The position numbers were made by a program, and so were the translations under genes. Positions 24,928 to 33,488 of a stretch of DNA of 64,000 bases are shown in pieces; the first letter of the stretch is position 1, and each line of letters starts with the position of its first letter. The stretch comes from an uncultured Paracoccaceae bacterium (lineage in GTDB: Bacteria; Pseudomonadota; Alphaproteobacteria; Rhodobacterales; Rhodobacteraceae): positions 124,001 to 188,000 of the forward strand of contig CANLDN010000009.1 of the NCBI GenBank assembly GCA_947489445.1. Reading direction: 5' to 3'. The notes beneath the pieces were generated by a model. That model had not been told where the DNA came from. It searched no databases and worked only from the letters and a program-made list of their open reading frames with translations.

Positions 24928-25835
24928 CGGCCAAATGGCGACCACCCCTGGCCTTTGTGCTGGGGGCCACGCTGGCGGCGGTGTTCTTTCTACCCTTGAT
25001 CGGGATCGCATATTTTCGGGTAGCAGGCGGGATACTTGGTTGGGCTGAGACGTCATGGATGATCGGCTGGATGGCGTTCATTGCGACGGGCGTGCTGGGG
25101 TATTTCCTCTGGCGGTTGGTCATTCTGCCCGTGCGGACGCTGACCGACTATGCGCAAACCGAGGGTGAAGCGGCTGTGCCGGAACATTTCGGTACGCCAG
25201 AGTTTTCCCGGTTGGGGCAGGCCGTGATCAGGATGACAGCGACCTTGCGAGGCCGTGAGGCGGTGCTGCGATCCTATGCGGATCATGTCACGCATGAGTT
25301 GAAATCGCCGCTGACGGTTATTCGAGGGGCGGCGGAGTTGTTGGGTGACCCTGCGTTGGCCGATGCGGACCGGGCGAAAATGCTCGGCAATATTGGTGAG
25401 GCTGTAGGCCGGATGGAGGCGCTGCTGGACAGCCAGCGCGCGCTCGCCCGCGCGCAGGAACCGATGCCGCCGGGTGAATGTGTGTTGTCAAAGGTTTTGG
25501 CGGGTCATGACTTGGTTTTGCCGCGTGATGGTGTCGTGCCGCTGCCGCAAGAGGTGATGGAGCTGGTCGCGACCCATCTGATCGGGAATGCGCGTACCCA
25601 TGGGGCCAATGCGGTGACATTCGATCTGCAAGGCGACCGGCTGCGGGTCAGCGATGACGGGCCGGGGATATCGGAGGGGAACAGGGACCGGGTGTTCGAT
25701 CCGTTCTTTACCACACGGCGCGAGGATGGCGGGACCGGGATGGGTCTGCCGATTGTGCGCCGGATGTTGCAGGCGCAAGGGGCGGAGATCACGCTGATCC
25801 CGGGACCGGGTGCGGTGTTCGAGATCAGGTTTTGA
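24912..25835 (+). CDS. Sensor histidine kinase
   Basis: 307 residues, short for the class. Two membrane helices (about 13-35 and 49-69) leave only a dozen residues outside, so it lacks a periplasmic sensor domain and may sense through the membrane or through the DUF4173-like partner. A HAMP-like linker follows (ILPVRTLTDYAQ). The H-box is DHVTHELKSPLTVIRG (His about 120), N-box LIGNARTHGA, G-boxes DDGPGIS and GGTGMGLPIV. Partner of the upstream response regulator. Its stop lies just before the palindrome at 25847-25867. Confidence 0.93.
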   Translation: MPRRVTAKWRPPLAFVLGATLAAVFFLPLIGIAYFRVAGGILGWAETSWMIGWMAFIATGVLGYFLWRLVILPVRTLTDYAQTEGEAAVPEHFGTPEFSRLGQAVIRMTATLRGREAVLRSYADHVTHELKSPLTVIRGAAELLGDPALADADRAKMLGNIGEAVGRMEALLDSQRALARAQEPMPPGECVLSKVLAGHDLVLPRDGVVPLPQEVMELVATHLIGNARTHGANAVTFDLQGDRLRVSDDGPGISEGNRDRVFDPFFTTRREDGGTGMGLPIVRRMLQAQGAEITLIPGPGAVFEIRF

Positions 25836-25846
25836 CCGGTGAGCCC

Positions 25847-25867
25847 GGTGGGGTTTACCCCACCCTA
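25847..25867. repeat. GGTGGG-type palindromic repeat, copy 4
   Basis: GGTGGGGT at 25847-25854 and ACCCCACC at 25857-25864 form a perfect 8-bp stem with a TT centre, followed by CTAC. The CTA at 25865-25867 is the TAG stop of malG on the minus strand. It lies between the convergent histidine kinase and maltose operons. Confidence 0.75.
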
Positions 25868-26755
25868 CCCTTTGACCGCACCGTCACTAAGGCCCGAGAC
25901 GAGGTAGCGTTGCGCGATCAGGAACACGACAGTGATCGGCAGGCCCGACAGGACTGCGGCGGCGGCGAAATCACCCCAGAGATACTGGAATTCATTGAGG
26001 TAAAGCCGTGAGCCGACGGCGAGGGTCATTTTGTCCTCTGACCGGATCAGGACCGAAGCGATGGGGTAGTCGTTGATGAACCCGATGAAGGCGAGCACGA
26101 AAACAACGCTCATGATTGGCACAGCCAGCGGCAGGAAGATGTAGCGGAAGGTCTGCCATGGCGTGGCCCCGTCGATGGCCGCCGCCTTGTCGAGTGCTGT
26201 GTCAATGCTGTCGAAATAGCCTTTGATCGTCCAGATATGGAGCGTCACACCCGCCAGATAGATCAGGACCAGCGCCGTATGCGAGTTGAGGCCGAGGATT
26301 GGGGAGACTTCGCCCAATGCGTCAAAGATGGCGTAAATAGCGACGAGCGCGAGGGTGGTCGGGAACATCTGGATCAGGAACAGCCCGTCGAGCATCGCGC
26401 CCTTGCCCTTGATCCTGATCCGGCTGAACGCATAGGCCGAGATCGTGGCGATGGCGAGCACGCCAAGCCCTGCGATCAGTCCGATCTTGATGGAGTTCCA
26501 CATCCACAGCATGACCGGATAGGGCGGTTCGACGACCGTGCCGTCGGCGCGGGTATAGTCCAGCCCGAAGGCGAGGTACCAGTGTTCCAGTGTCGGGTTC
26601 TGCGGGATGATGGAGCCGACAGAGAAGTTGCCTTCGCGGAAGGAAATCGAGAGGACCATAAAGAAAGGGAAAAGGATGAGTGCGAGGAAGATCAGCATGA
26701 AGCCGTGGGCGAGGATTTTCTTGACCCGTAGGTCGCGTGGGCGTTCGACGATCAT
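25865..26755 (-). CDS. malG: Maltose/alpha-glucoside ABC transporter permease MalG
   Basis: 296 residues, the same length as E. coli MalG. Six transmembrane helices, with the EAA loop that contacts the ATPase in AAAIDGATPWQTFRYIFLPLAVP (about 193-212). Together with MalF it forms the membrane channel of the importer fed by MalE and driven by MalK. It overlaps the end of malF by 4 bases. The last gene of the minus-strand mal operon. Confidence 0.94.
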   Translation of the reverse strand: MIVERPRDLRVKKILAHGFMLIFLALILFPFFMVLSISFREGNFSVGSIIPQNPTLEHWYLAFGLDYTRADGTVVEPPYPVMLWMWNSIKIGLIAGLGVLAIATISAYAFSRIRIKGKGAMLDGLFLIQMFPTTLALVAIYAIFDALGEVSPILGLNSHTALVLIYLAGVTLHIWTIKGYFDSIDTALDKAAAIDGATPWQTFRYIFLPLAVPIMSVVFVLAFIGFINDYPIASVLIRSEDKMTLAVGSRLYLNEFQYLWGDFAAAAVLSGLPITVVFLIAQRYLVSGLSDGAVKG

Positions 26756-28284
26756 GCGCTGACCCTCCCCGATCTTTTTTGCGCCGCGCGGCGCATGGCG
26801 ACGAAATTGGCATATGAGATGGCGGCGACCACAAGAAAGATCAGCAGGGTGATCGCCCCAGCCAACCCGAATTGCTGGCCTGCATTGTCGAAGGCAAGCC
26901 GGTAGGTGAAGCTGGCAAGGATATCTGTCTCACCCGCCGGAATGACCGTGCCGGGGATGTCGGGCAGTCCGCGCGTCAGCAGGAAGATCAGCACCATGTT
27001 GTTGAAATTGAACGCGAAACTGGCGATTAGCAGGGGCAGGAAAGGCGGGATGATCTGCGGCAGTGTGATGGTGAAGAAGACCCGCACAGCACTTGCCCCC
27101 TCAAGCGCCGCCGCCTTCTTGTGATCCTCCGGCACTGCCTGCAGGAACCCCATGGCCAGCAGCATCATGTAGGGATAGCCGAGCCATGTGTTCACGATCA
27201 GCACCATGACTCGGGCCAGATTGCCATCAGTGAACCAGCTGGGGCGTACGCCGAACAGGGCCTCAAGGATCAGGTTGATTTCACCGAAATTCTGATTGAA
27301 CAGGCCCTTGAAGACGAGGATCGAGATGAAGGCGGGGACTGCGTAAGGCAGGATCAGCAGGATCCGGTAGACCGCCTTGAACCGCAGATGCGGCCATTGC
27401 AGGATGACGGCCAGCGTGAGCCCAAGGGCGAAGGTCAGGACGACCGAGGCGATGGCGAAAACGAAGGTCCAGATGAAGATGCTGACCATGGGGCCGCGGA
27501 TACCTTCGGAGGTGAAGATGCGTTCGAAATTGTCCCAGCCGATACCGACACGCCAGCCGGGTGGGACCTGATCACCGTTTTCATCGACGAAAAAGCCGGT
27601 TTCGTGATTGGCAGTCAGGACGGCCCCATCAAAGCGGGTCAGCGTGTCGGGTCCGGTCTGCACGTAATCGGGTGTGACCGTGCCGAAGGTGCGAAGACTG
27701 GCATTTTGAATGATGGTTCCATCCGGCGTGGTCAAGGTCAGCGCCTGCAGGCCTGCGCGCAGCTGGATTGCATCGCGCCGTTCAAGCAGGTCTGCGGGGT
27801 CATCGGCGGGCAACAGGGTGGCTTCGGCATCGCCATCAAGCGCAACCGGATCAGAAAGCAACCCGGATTCGGGCAGCCAGATGCGGAATTGGTCACCATC
27901 GCGGGCCACGGCAAAGGGCTGTTCGGTGTCAGGATCGACAGAGCCGCGCGAGGTCAGCACCTCGACCGTGCGGTCATAGGTGAGCAGGTTGAAACTGCTA
28001 TAATTCGTGAAACCGATATAGATCGTATAGACAACCGGGAAGGCGATGAAGATCAGGACGGCCGAGACACCCGGAAAGATGAACCGCGCGCCGTAGTACC
28101 GATTTGCCCCAAAAATGATCGCAAAGCCGGTGGCCAGTGCCAGCATGATCACCCCGAAAATGGGCTGCGCAATCTGGTAAAGGAAGAAGGCCGCGAAAAG
28201 CAGGGCAATCGTGACAGCGCCGACAATGATCAGGCGCGGGATAGGCGATCCTTCGATCACGGGAGTGTCGGGTGTTGTGGTCAT
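26752..28284 (-). CDS. malF: Maltose/alpha-glucoside ABC transporter permease MalF
   Basis: 510 residues, near the length of E. coli MalF, whose size is due to a large periplasmic loop (P2). The same loop is present here at about residues 100-270, containing TYDRTVEVLTSRG and the GWDNFERIF that returns to the membrane. The EAA loop reads AAALEGASAVRVFFTITLPQ (about 387-406). Eight membrane helices are expected. It is preceded by malE with a gap of about 117 bases. P2 contacts the binding protein and so supports a maltose-type rather than a general sugar importer. Confidence 0.94.
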   Translation of the reverse strand: MTTTPDTPVIEGSPIPRLIIVGAVTIALLFAAFFLYQIAQPIFGVIMLALATGFAIIFGANRYYGARFIFPGVSAVLIFIAFPVVYTIYIGFTNYSSFNLLTYDRTVEVLTSRGSVDPDTEQPFAVARDGDQFRIWLPESGLLSDPVALDGDAEATLLPADDPADLLERRDAIQLRAGLQALTLTTPDGTIIQNASLRTFGTVTPDYVQTGPDTLTRFDGAVLTANHETGFFVDENGDQVPPGWRVGIGWDNFERIFTSEGIRGPMVSIFIWTFVFAIASVVLTFALGLTLAVILQWPHLRFKAVYRILLILPYAVPAFISILVFKGLFNQNFGEINLILEALFGVRPSWFTDGNLARVMVLIVNTWLGYPYMMLLAMGFLQAVPEDHKKAAALEGASAVRVFFTITLPQIIPPFLPLLIASFAFNFNNMVLIFLLTRGLPDIPGTVIPAGETDILASFTYRLAFDNAGQQFGLAGAITLLIFLVVAAISYANFVAMRRAAQKRSGRVSA

Positions 28285-28401
28285 GGGTGCGGGTCCTTGC
28301 GGTGCAATTCATCCGTGGCCTGAGCAAACAGGCAGCGCGGGAGTGCGTCAAGAGAAAGTGATTGGCGGACGGCGGCGGGAGTCCGCCGTCCGCGATGGGC
28401 C

Positions 28402-29559
28402 TTATTCGCCCAGAATACGCGCAGCGGCGTCGTTCAGCGCGTCGGCAGGGGCGGCCACACCCGTTGTGATGTTTGTCAGCGCAGGCGCCATTGCGGCCCA
28501 GAATGCCCCCATTTCAGGGTTGGACGGCATCGGCACGCCATTTGCGGCGACCGCCAGCATATCGGTCACGAGCGGATTGTTCTGAGCCACGGCAGCAGAG
28601 GCGTCAGCCAGTGCGCCAAGGCCGTTCTTGGCGTTCCAGATTGCCAGCCCCTCATCCGTGGCCAGATAGTTTTCGATCAGCTCTACAGCGAGGTCGACAT
28701 TTGGCGACGCGGCGTTGATGCCCAGCGCTTGCACGCCCAGGAAAGGCGGTGACACCTGTCCATTCACTGTCGGGATTGGCGCAACACCGAAATTGATGCC
28801 GGAGCCTTCGAACCCGGCCCAGGACCATGGGCCGTTGAGGACCATTGCGACTTCACCGTTGTTCATTGCACCGTCCATGACGCCATAATCCACCCCTTGC
28901 GGCATGACACCATCGTCGAAGAGGGATTTCAGCACTTCGGCACCCGCAATGGCCCCGTCGGTGTTCACACCCGTGGTCGAGCCGTCATAGGACCCGTCGA
29001 CCTTCTGGAATGCATAACCGCCGTCAGCCATCAGCATCGGCATGGTGAAATAGGTGTTGTTGTAGTCCCAGAGAATTTTCTGACCCGTGATGTCCAGATC
29101 GGCGATTTCCTCGAATGATGCAGGCGGTGTGTCGATGATGTCTTTGTTATAGATCAGGGTCACGGCCTCGACCGCCAGCGGGTAGCCCCATGTCTTGCCG
29201 TCAAATTGCACGGCATCCATCGCGGCGGGCAGGATGTCTTCGGACCATTTGGCCGATGGTTGCACAGGGGCGATCAAGCCGCCACTGGCCCATTCGCCGA
29301 ACCGATCATGCGCCCAAAGCACGATATCGGGGCCGTCGCCGGTGGCCGCTGCTTGCTGGAATTTCTGGGGCAGGTCGGGGTCAACGATTTCGACCGCGAC
29401 TTCGACGCCCAGATCATCGACAAAAGGCTGCACCGCTTCCAAAAGCGCGTCGCGGTCGCGGTTGTCGCCGGTCCAGATCAGGATTTTGCCGTCTTCGAGT
29501 GCGGCGGCGGGGGCGGCTGTCGTCAGCAACAAGGCGAGTGTTGATAGGGTCTTTTTCAT
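28402..29559 (-). CDS. malE: Maltose/maltodextrin-binding periplasmic protein MalE
   Basis: 385 residues. Signal peptide MKKTLSTLALLLTTAAPAAA with cleavage before LEDGK. The mature protein keeps stretches close to E. coli MalE as I recall it: ATGDGPDIVLWAHDRFG, AVEAVTLIYNKDI, MADGGYAF, NGPWSWAGFEG, GINAASPN and ENYLATDEGLAIWNA. These include the aromatic and acidic residues that bind maltodextrin. It delivers sugar to MalFG. The gene lies between the glucosidase gene and malF on the minus strand. Confidence 0.95.
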   Translation of the reverse strand: MKKTLSTLALLLTTAAPAAALEDGKILIWTGDNRDRDALLEAVQPFVDDLGVEVAVEIVDPDLPQKFQQAAATGDGPDIVLWAHDRFGEWASGGLIAPVQPSAKWSEDILPAAMDAVQFDGKTWGYPLAVEAVTLIYNKDIIDTPPASFEEIADLDITGQKILWDYNNTYFTMPMLMADGGYAFQKVDGSYDGSTTGVNTDGAIAGAEVLKSLFDDGVMPQGVDYGVMDGAMNNGEVAMVLNGPWSWAGFEGSGINFGVAPIPTVNGQVSPPFLGVQALGINAASPNVDLAVELIENYLATDEGLAIWNAKNGLGALADASAAVAQNNPLVTDMLAVAANGVPMPSNPEMGAFWAAMAPALTNITTGVAAPADALNDAAARILGE

Positions 29560-29586
29560 TTTTTGATCTCCTCCCAGAGAGTTGGA

Positions 29587-31206
29587 TTAGGCGGACAAGG
29601 CGAGTGCCCCGTCATGGGTCAGATAGGCAAAGCCGTTGCCCGGAAGCGTCAGCGTTGGCCCGTTAAGATTGGCGTGGCGGGGCCCAGTGAGCGCGGCTGC
29701 ACCGGTAAGCGTGATGACTTGCGGATCTTTGGACAGATTGAATGCGCAGGTGATGGTCTGGCCGTCAGCCTTGCGATGAAATGCTAACAGGGGCTCAGGT
29801 AGATCGATGAATGCGGTGTGGCCACCGGTCAGCGCTGGTTGCGCTTTGCGGAAGGCGATGGCGCTTTTGTAGAAATGCATCGTGCTGTCATTGGCCGCTT
29901 CCTGAATATCGACGGACAATGCCGCTTGGGGTTCTTTGACCGGCAGCCAAGGGCGACCGGTTGAGAAACCTGCATTCGGTTTGTCCTGCTCCCAGACCAT
30001 TGGTGTGCGGCATCCGTCGCGACCTTTGATTGCGGGCCAATAGCGCAGGGCTGGCGGATCGGTCAGTTCGTCATAGGTCAATTCGGTTTCGATCTGACCC
30101 AATTCTTCGCCCTGATAAATTCCAATCGTGCCTTCGAAGCTCATCAGCATCGCGCAGGCAAGGCGGGCCATATGCCCGTCGCTGACGGCATGGTCGCCCC
30201 AGCGGGTCACATGGCGCGGTACGTCATGGTTGGAAAACGACCATTTGGGGTGGCCGTCTGGCGCGCCCTGCTGGAACCCTTCGATGCAGCTGCGGAAATG
30301 GTCGGCGGTGAAATCGGGGCCAAGCATCGCAAAGCTGTAAGCCATGTGCAGGCGGTTGGTGCCTGCGGTATAATCACCCATGATCTGGATCGACTTGCGC
30401 CCCATCTCGCCCACCTCACCAACCATCATGATGTCGTCATATTGGTCTGTCAGCGTGCGTAACCGTTCCAGGAAGCCAAGGTTTTCAGGCCGTGTCTTGT
30501 TATAGATGTTGTCCTGCATCCCGTAGAGGTCCGTTGCCATCACCTGCGGGCGTGTCTGCGCGGGCGGGTTGGAGCGCAGTTGCGCGTCGTGGAAGTAGTA
30601 GTTCACGGTGTCGAGGCGGAAGCCATCCAGACCACGATCAAGCCAGAATTTGCAGGTCTCAAGGATGGCATCGATCACGTCTGGATTGTGGAAATTCAGG
30701 TCAGGCTGGGCGGCGAGGAAGTTGTGCAGATAATACTGACCGCGCTGCGGGTCGAATTCCCAGGCCGGGCCGCCGAAATGACTGTGCCAGTTGGTTGGCG
30801 GCGATCCGTCGGGCAGGGGGTCGGCCCAGACGTACCAATCGGCCTTGTCATTATCGCGGCTGACGCGCGATTGCTTGAACCATGGGTGCTGGTCGGATGT
30901 GTGCGACAGCACCTGATCGGTGATCACCTTAAGGCCCAGATCATGGGCGCTGGCGATCAGGGTATCAAAATCATCCAGCGTGCCAAATAACGGGTCAATA
31001 TCGGTGTAGTCGGACACGTCATAGCCCATGTCCTTTTGCGGGGACGTGAAGATAGGGGACAGCCAAATACAATCGACGCCAAGCGCTGCGACGTGAGGCA
31101 GGCGGCGGGTAATGCCCTTCAGATCACCAATGCCATCGCCCGCATCGTCCTGAAAGGAGCGTGGATAGATCTGATAGATTACGGCGTCACGCCACCATTC
31201 ACGCAT
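29587..31206 (-). CDS. GH13 alpha-glucosidase (oligo-1,6-/maltase type)
   Basis: 539 residues from the ATG at MREWWRDAVIYQIYPRSF, which has an AGGGAG ribosome site; an in-frame ATG 13 codons upstream has none. Catalytic residues of family GH13 are all present: DGFRLDTVNYY (nucleophile Asp), MMVGEVGEMG (acid/base Glu) and FSNHDVPRH (third Asp), with the QPDLNFHNPDV signature of the oligo-1,6-glucosidase subfamily. No signal peptide, so it splits maltose or other alpha-glucosides in the cytoplasm after import. It is the first gene of the minus-strand mal operon, 50 bases from the operator. Confidence 0.93.
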   Translation of the reverse strand: MREWWRDAVIYQIYPRSFQDDAGDGIGDLKGITRRLPHVAALGVDCIWLSPIFTSPQKDMGYDVSDYTDIDPLFGTLDDFDTLIASAHDLGLKVITDQVLSHTSDQHPWFKQSRVSRDNDKADWYVWADPLPDGSPPTNWHSHFGGPAWEFDPQRGQYYLHNFLAAQPDLNFHNPDVIDAILETCKFWLDRGLDGFRLDTVNYYFHDAQLRSNPPAQTRPQVMATDLYGMQDNIYNKTRPENLGFLERLRTLTDQYDDIMMVGEVGEMGRKSIQIMGDYTAGTNRLHMAYSFAMLGPDFTADHFRSCIEGFQQGAPDGHPKWSFSNHDVPRHVTRWGDHAVSDGHMARLACAMLMSFEGTIGIYQGEELGQIETELTYDELTDPPALRYWPAIKGRDGCRTPMVWEQDKPNAGFSTGRPWLPVKEPQAALSVDIQEAANDSTMHFYKSAIAFRKAQPALTGGHTAFIDLPEPLLAFHRKADGQTITCAFNLSKDPQVITLTGAAALTGPRHANLNGPTLTLPGNGFAYLTHDGALALSA

Positions 31207-31256
31207 GGGTAGTCTCCCTGATTCGACGGTAGGGTAACAAATCAAATTAAAAATTC

Positions 31257-31266
31257 AAAACGTTTT
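31257..31266. promoter_or_regulatory. LacI-family operator between divergent mal genes
   Basis: A perfect palindrome AAAACGTTTT with a central CG, extended imperfectly on both sides (AATTC and TTAATT flanks). This is the usual form of LacI/GalR-family operators. It lies 50 bases from the glucosidase start and 81 bases from the regulator start, so the regulator at 31348 can control both arms, and the sugar would relieve repression. Binding is inferred. Confidence 0.7.
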
Positions 31267-31347
31267 AATTCTAGGTTTGAGCTTTGAAAATTCGTTGTTG
31301 TGCGTTAAGGTCGAACAAACATGCAATCGCTTTGAGGAGGAGGGCGG

Positions 31348-32391
31348 GTGGCAACACTTAAGGATATTGGTGCGGAGTTGGGGCTGTCAGTGGCGACTGT
31401 CAGTCGTGCGCTGAATGGTTTTCCCGAAGTGAACATCAAGACCCGTGACAAGGTGCGTGAGGCAGCCGAGCGGTTGGGATATCGCCCCAATCGTGTTGCG
31501 CAACGTCTGGTAACCGGCCGATCCGGCATGGTCGGAATGATTATCAAGATCCGTGCCGACATGAGCGCAGACCAAACATTTTTCGAGATGTTGACCGGGC
31601 TAACTGCTGCGCTTGCTGCGCGCGATGTGGATCTGGTTTTGGCGGTTGATCAGGATGATGACCCGGTGCTGCCCTACCGCAAATTGATGGAACGGGACAT
31701 TTTGGACGGGTTCATCCTGAACGCCCCGGTGCCCGATGATCCGCGTGTCGTGTTCCTGCAGGAAAAGCGGATACCCTTTGTGATGCATGGGCAGACCGGC
31801 CCGGATGCGGATTATGCTTGTTACGGCATCGATAATGCGGGGGTGTCCGAGGATGCCGTGAAATTGCTGACATCACTGGGCCACAAACGGATTGCGCTGC
31901 TTAATGGGCAATCGCGTTATGCCTATGCGGTGGATCGGCGGTCCGGCTTTCTGAATGCGATGACCGCGCAGGGGCTGAATGTGCCCCAAGCGTTCCTGTG
32001 TTCGGATGCAGAAACAGAGATGCAGGGTTATACCCACGCCCTTGCGATGTTGTCTGGTCAGAATGGGCCGCGCCCGACGGCGTTTATCTGTGCTTCGACC
32101 CTCATTGCGGCGGGTGTAATGCAGGCCGCAAAGGACCGTGGGTTGCAGGTGCCCGGTGACGTGTCAGTGATCGCGCATGATGATGCTTTACCCCTGATGC
32201 GGGCGGTGAATTTTGAACCCGCATTGACTGTGACCCGCGCGCCGTTGCGCGACGCCTGTGTGCCGCTGGCCAATCTGCTGATTGACCATGTGGCAGGCGC
32301 GCCTGCGGAACAGAAAATGGACCGGGCAGAACTTATCGTTCGGGCGTCTACCGGCCCTGTACCAAATGAGGAGACAGACCCATGGCCCTAG
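31348..32391 (+). CDS. LacI-family regulator of maltose genes
   Basis: 347 residues from a GTG with a GAGGAGG ribosome site. N-terminal LacI HTH: TLKDIGAELGLSVATVSRAL followed by the hinge helix RDKVREAAERLGYRPN (about 3-55). The rest is a periplasmic-binding-protein-like sugar-sensing domain (about 60-340). It is divergent from the glucosidase-malEFG operon and overlaps malK by 10 bases, so it is expressed with malK. Function as the maltose or alpha-glucoside repressor is inferred from position. Confidence 0.9.
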   Translation: MATLKDIGAELGLSVATVSRALNGFPEVNIKTRDKVREAAERLGYRPNRVAQRLVTGRSGMVGMIIKIRADMSADQTFFEMLTGLTAALAARDVDLVLAVDQDDDPVLPYRKLMERDILDGFILNAPVPDDPRVVFLQEKRIPFVMHGQTGPDADYACYGIDNAGVSEDAVKLLTSLGHKRIALLNGQSRYAYAVDRRSGFLNAMTAQGLNVPQAFLCSDAETEMQGYTHALAMLSGQNGPRPTAFICASTLIAAGVMQAAKDRGLQVPGDVSVIAHDDALPLMRAVNFEPALTVTRAPLRDACVPLANLLIDHVAGAPAEQKMDRAELIVRASTGPVPNEETDPWP

Positions 32392-33446
32392 ATGCAAGCA
32401 CACAAGTCGCTTTGGAGACCAGAGGATTGGGCAAATCCTACGGTGCGGTTGAGGTTCTGCGCGACATCGACATCGAAATGGCGCAGGGTGAATTTTTGGT
32501 GCTGGTCGGCCCGTCGGGTTGCGGCAAATCCACCTTATTGAACTGTATAGCCGGGTTGGAGGAGATCACCGCCGGGTCATTGATGATCGGTGGCCGCGAC
32601 GTGACGCAAGAGCCGCCCAAGGACCGCGATATCGCGATGGTTTTTCAAAGCTATGCGCTTTATCCCACGATGTCGGTGGGCGAGAATATTGGTTTTGGGA
32701 TGAAAATCCGCAAAGTGCCCAAGGCGCAGATGGATGCCAAGATCCTTGAGGTGGCGACCCTTTTGCAGATTGACCATCTGTTGGATCGCAACCCGTCGCA
32801 GCTATCGGGTGGCCAACGTCAACGGGTGGCCATGGGGCGTGCGTTGGTGCGCGATCCAAAGCTGTTTCTGTTTGACGAACCCCTGTCAAATCTGGACGCC
32901 AAGCTGCGTGTTGAAATGCGGGCCGAGATCAAGCGTCTGCACAAGACCACTGGTGCCAGCATTGTTTATGTGACCCATGACCAGATCGAGGCGATGACAC
33001 TCGCCAGCCGGATTGTGGTGCTCAAAGGCGGTGATGTTCAGCAGATCGGCACGCCGCAAGAGATTTATGATCGGCCCGCAAATACGTTTGTAGCTGATTT
33101 CATGGGCTCACCGCCGATGAATATCGTTCCGGCAGAAGTGTCAGGTGGCAAGGTGCTGATGGGGGATGTTTCGTTGCCCGCCCCTGCCGGTGTGTCGGGG
33201 CCAGTGCAGGTTGGTATTCGGCCTGAACATTTGGCTGTTGGTGGGTCAGACTTGCGGGTCACGCCCTCGATGATCGAGAATACGGGAGCGGAGTGTTATC
33301 TGAATTTTGTGCTTAATGGTGTGACTGTTACGGCGCGTTTGCCAGGTCGTATGGACGAGGACAGCGCGGATGTCGTTGACCTGTCGGTCGCACCCGGCGC
33401 GCTGAACTTCTTTGATGCCGAGACGGGTGCGCGGATTGATCTTTAG
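32382..33446 (+). CDS. malK: Maltose/alpha-glucoside ABC transporter ATPase MalK (UgpC/MsmK type)
   Basis: 354 residues. ATP-binding motifs: Walker A GPSGCGKST, Q-loop FQSYALYPTMSV, signature LSGGQRQRVAMGRALV, Walker B LFLFDEPLSNLD and the switch His in YVTHDQIEAM. The C-terminal part (about 240-354) is the OB-fold/TOBE domain of the CUT1 sugar ATPases. It powers MalFG; being on the opposite arm from the permeases it still shares the central operator. Its TAG stop lies in a palindromic repeat. Confidence 0.94.
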   Translation: MALDASTQVALETRGLGKSYGAVEVLRDIDIEMAQGEFLVLVGPSGCGKSTLLNCIAGLEEITAGSLMIGGRDVTQEPPKDRDIAMVFQSYALYPTMSVGENIGFGMKIRKVPKAQMDAKILEVATLLQIDHLLDRNPSQLSGGQRQRVAMGRALVRDPKLFLFDEPLSNLDAKLRVEMRAEIKRLHKTTGASIVYVTHDQIEAMTLASRIVVLKGGDVQQIGTPQEIYDRPANTFVADFMGSPPMNIVPAEVSGGKVLMGDVSLPAPAGVSGPVQVGIRPEHLAVGGSDLRVTPSMIENTGAECYLNFVLNGVTVTARLPGRMDEDSADVVDLSVAPGALNFFDAETGARIDL

Positions 33447-33474
33447 GGGTGGGTGGGTCAAGAACCACCCTACG
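33444..33474. repeat. GGTGGG-type palindromic repeat, copy 5
   Basis: GGGTGGGT at 33451-33458 and AACCACCC at 33463-33470 pair with one mismatch, followed by TACG. The TAG stop of malK (33444-33446) starts the left flank. It lies 15 bases before the next same-strand gene. Confidence 0.65.
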
Positions 33475-33488
33475 ATGTGGTTTCCGTT

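Noticed and set aside
27121..28323. 400-codon plus-strand frame opposite malF
   Set aside because: Gly/Asp/Arg-rich product typical of a shadow frame; malF with its P2 loop is certain.
29190..29666. Several plus-strand frames opposite malE
   Set aside because: Overlap the certain malE signal peptide and mature region; products are Arg-rich without motifs.
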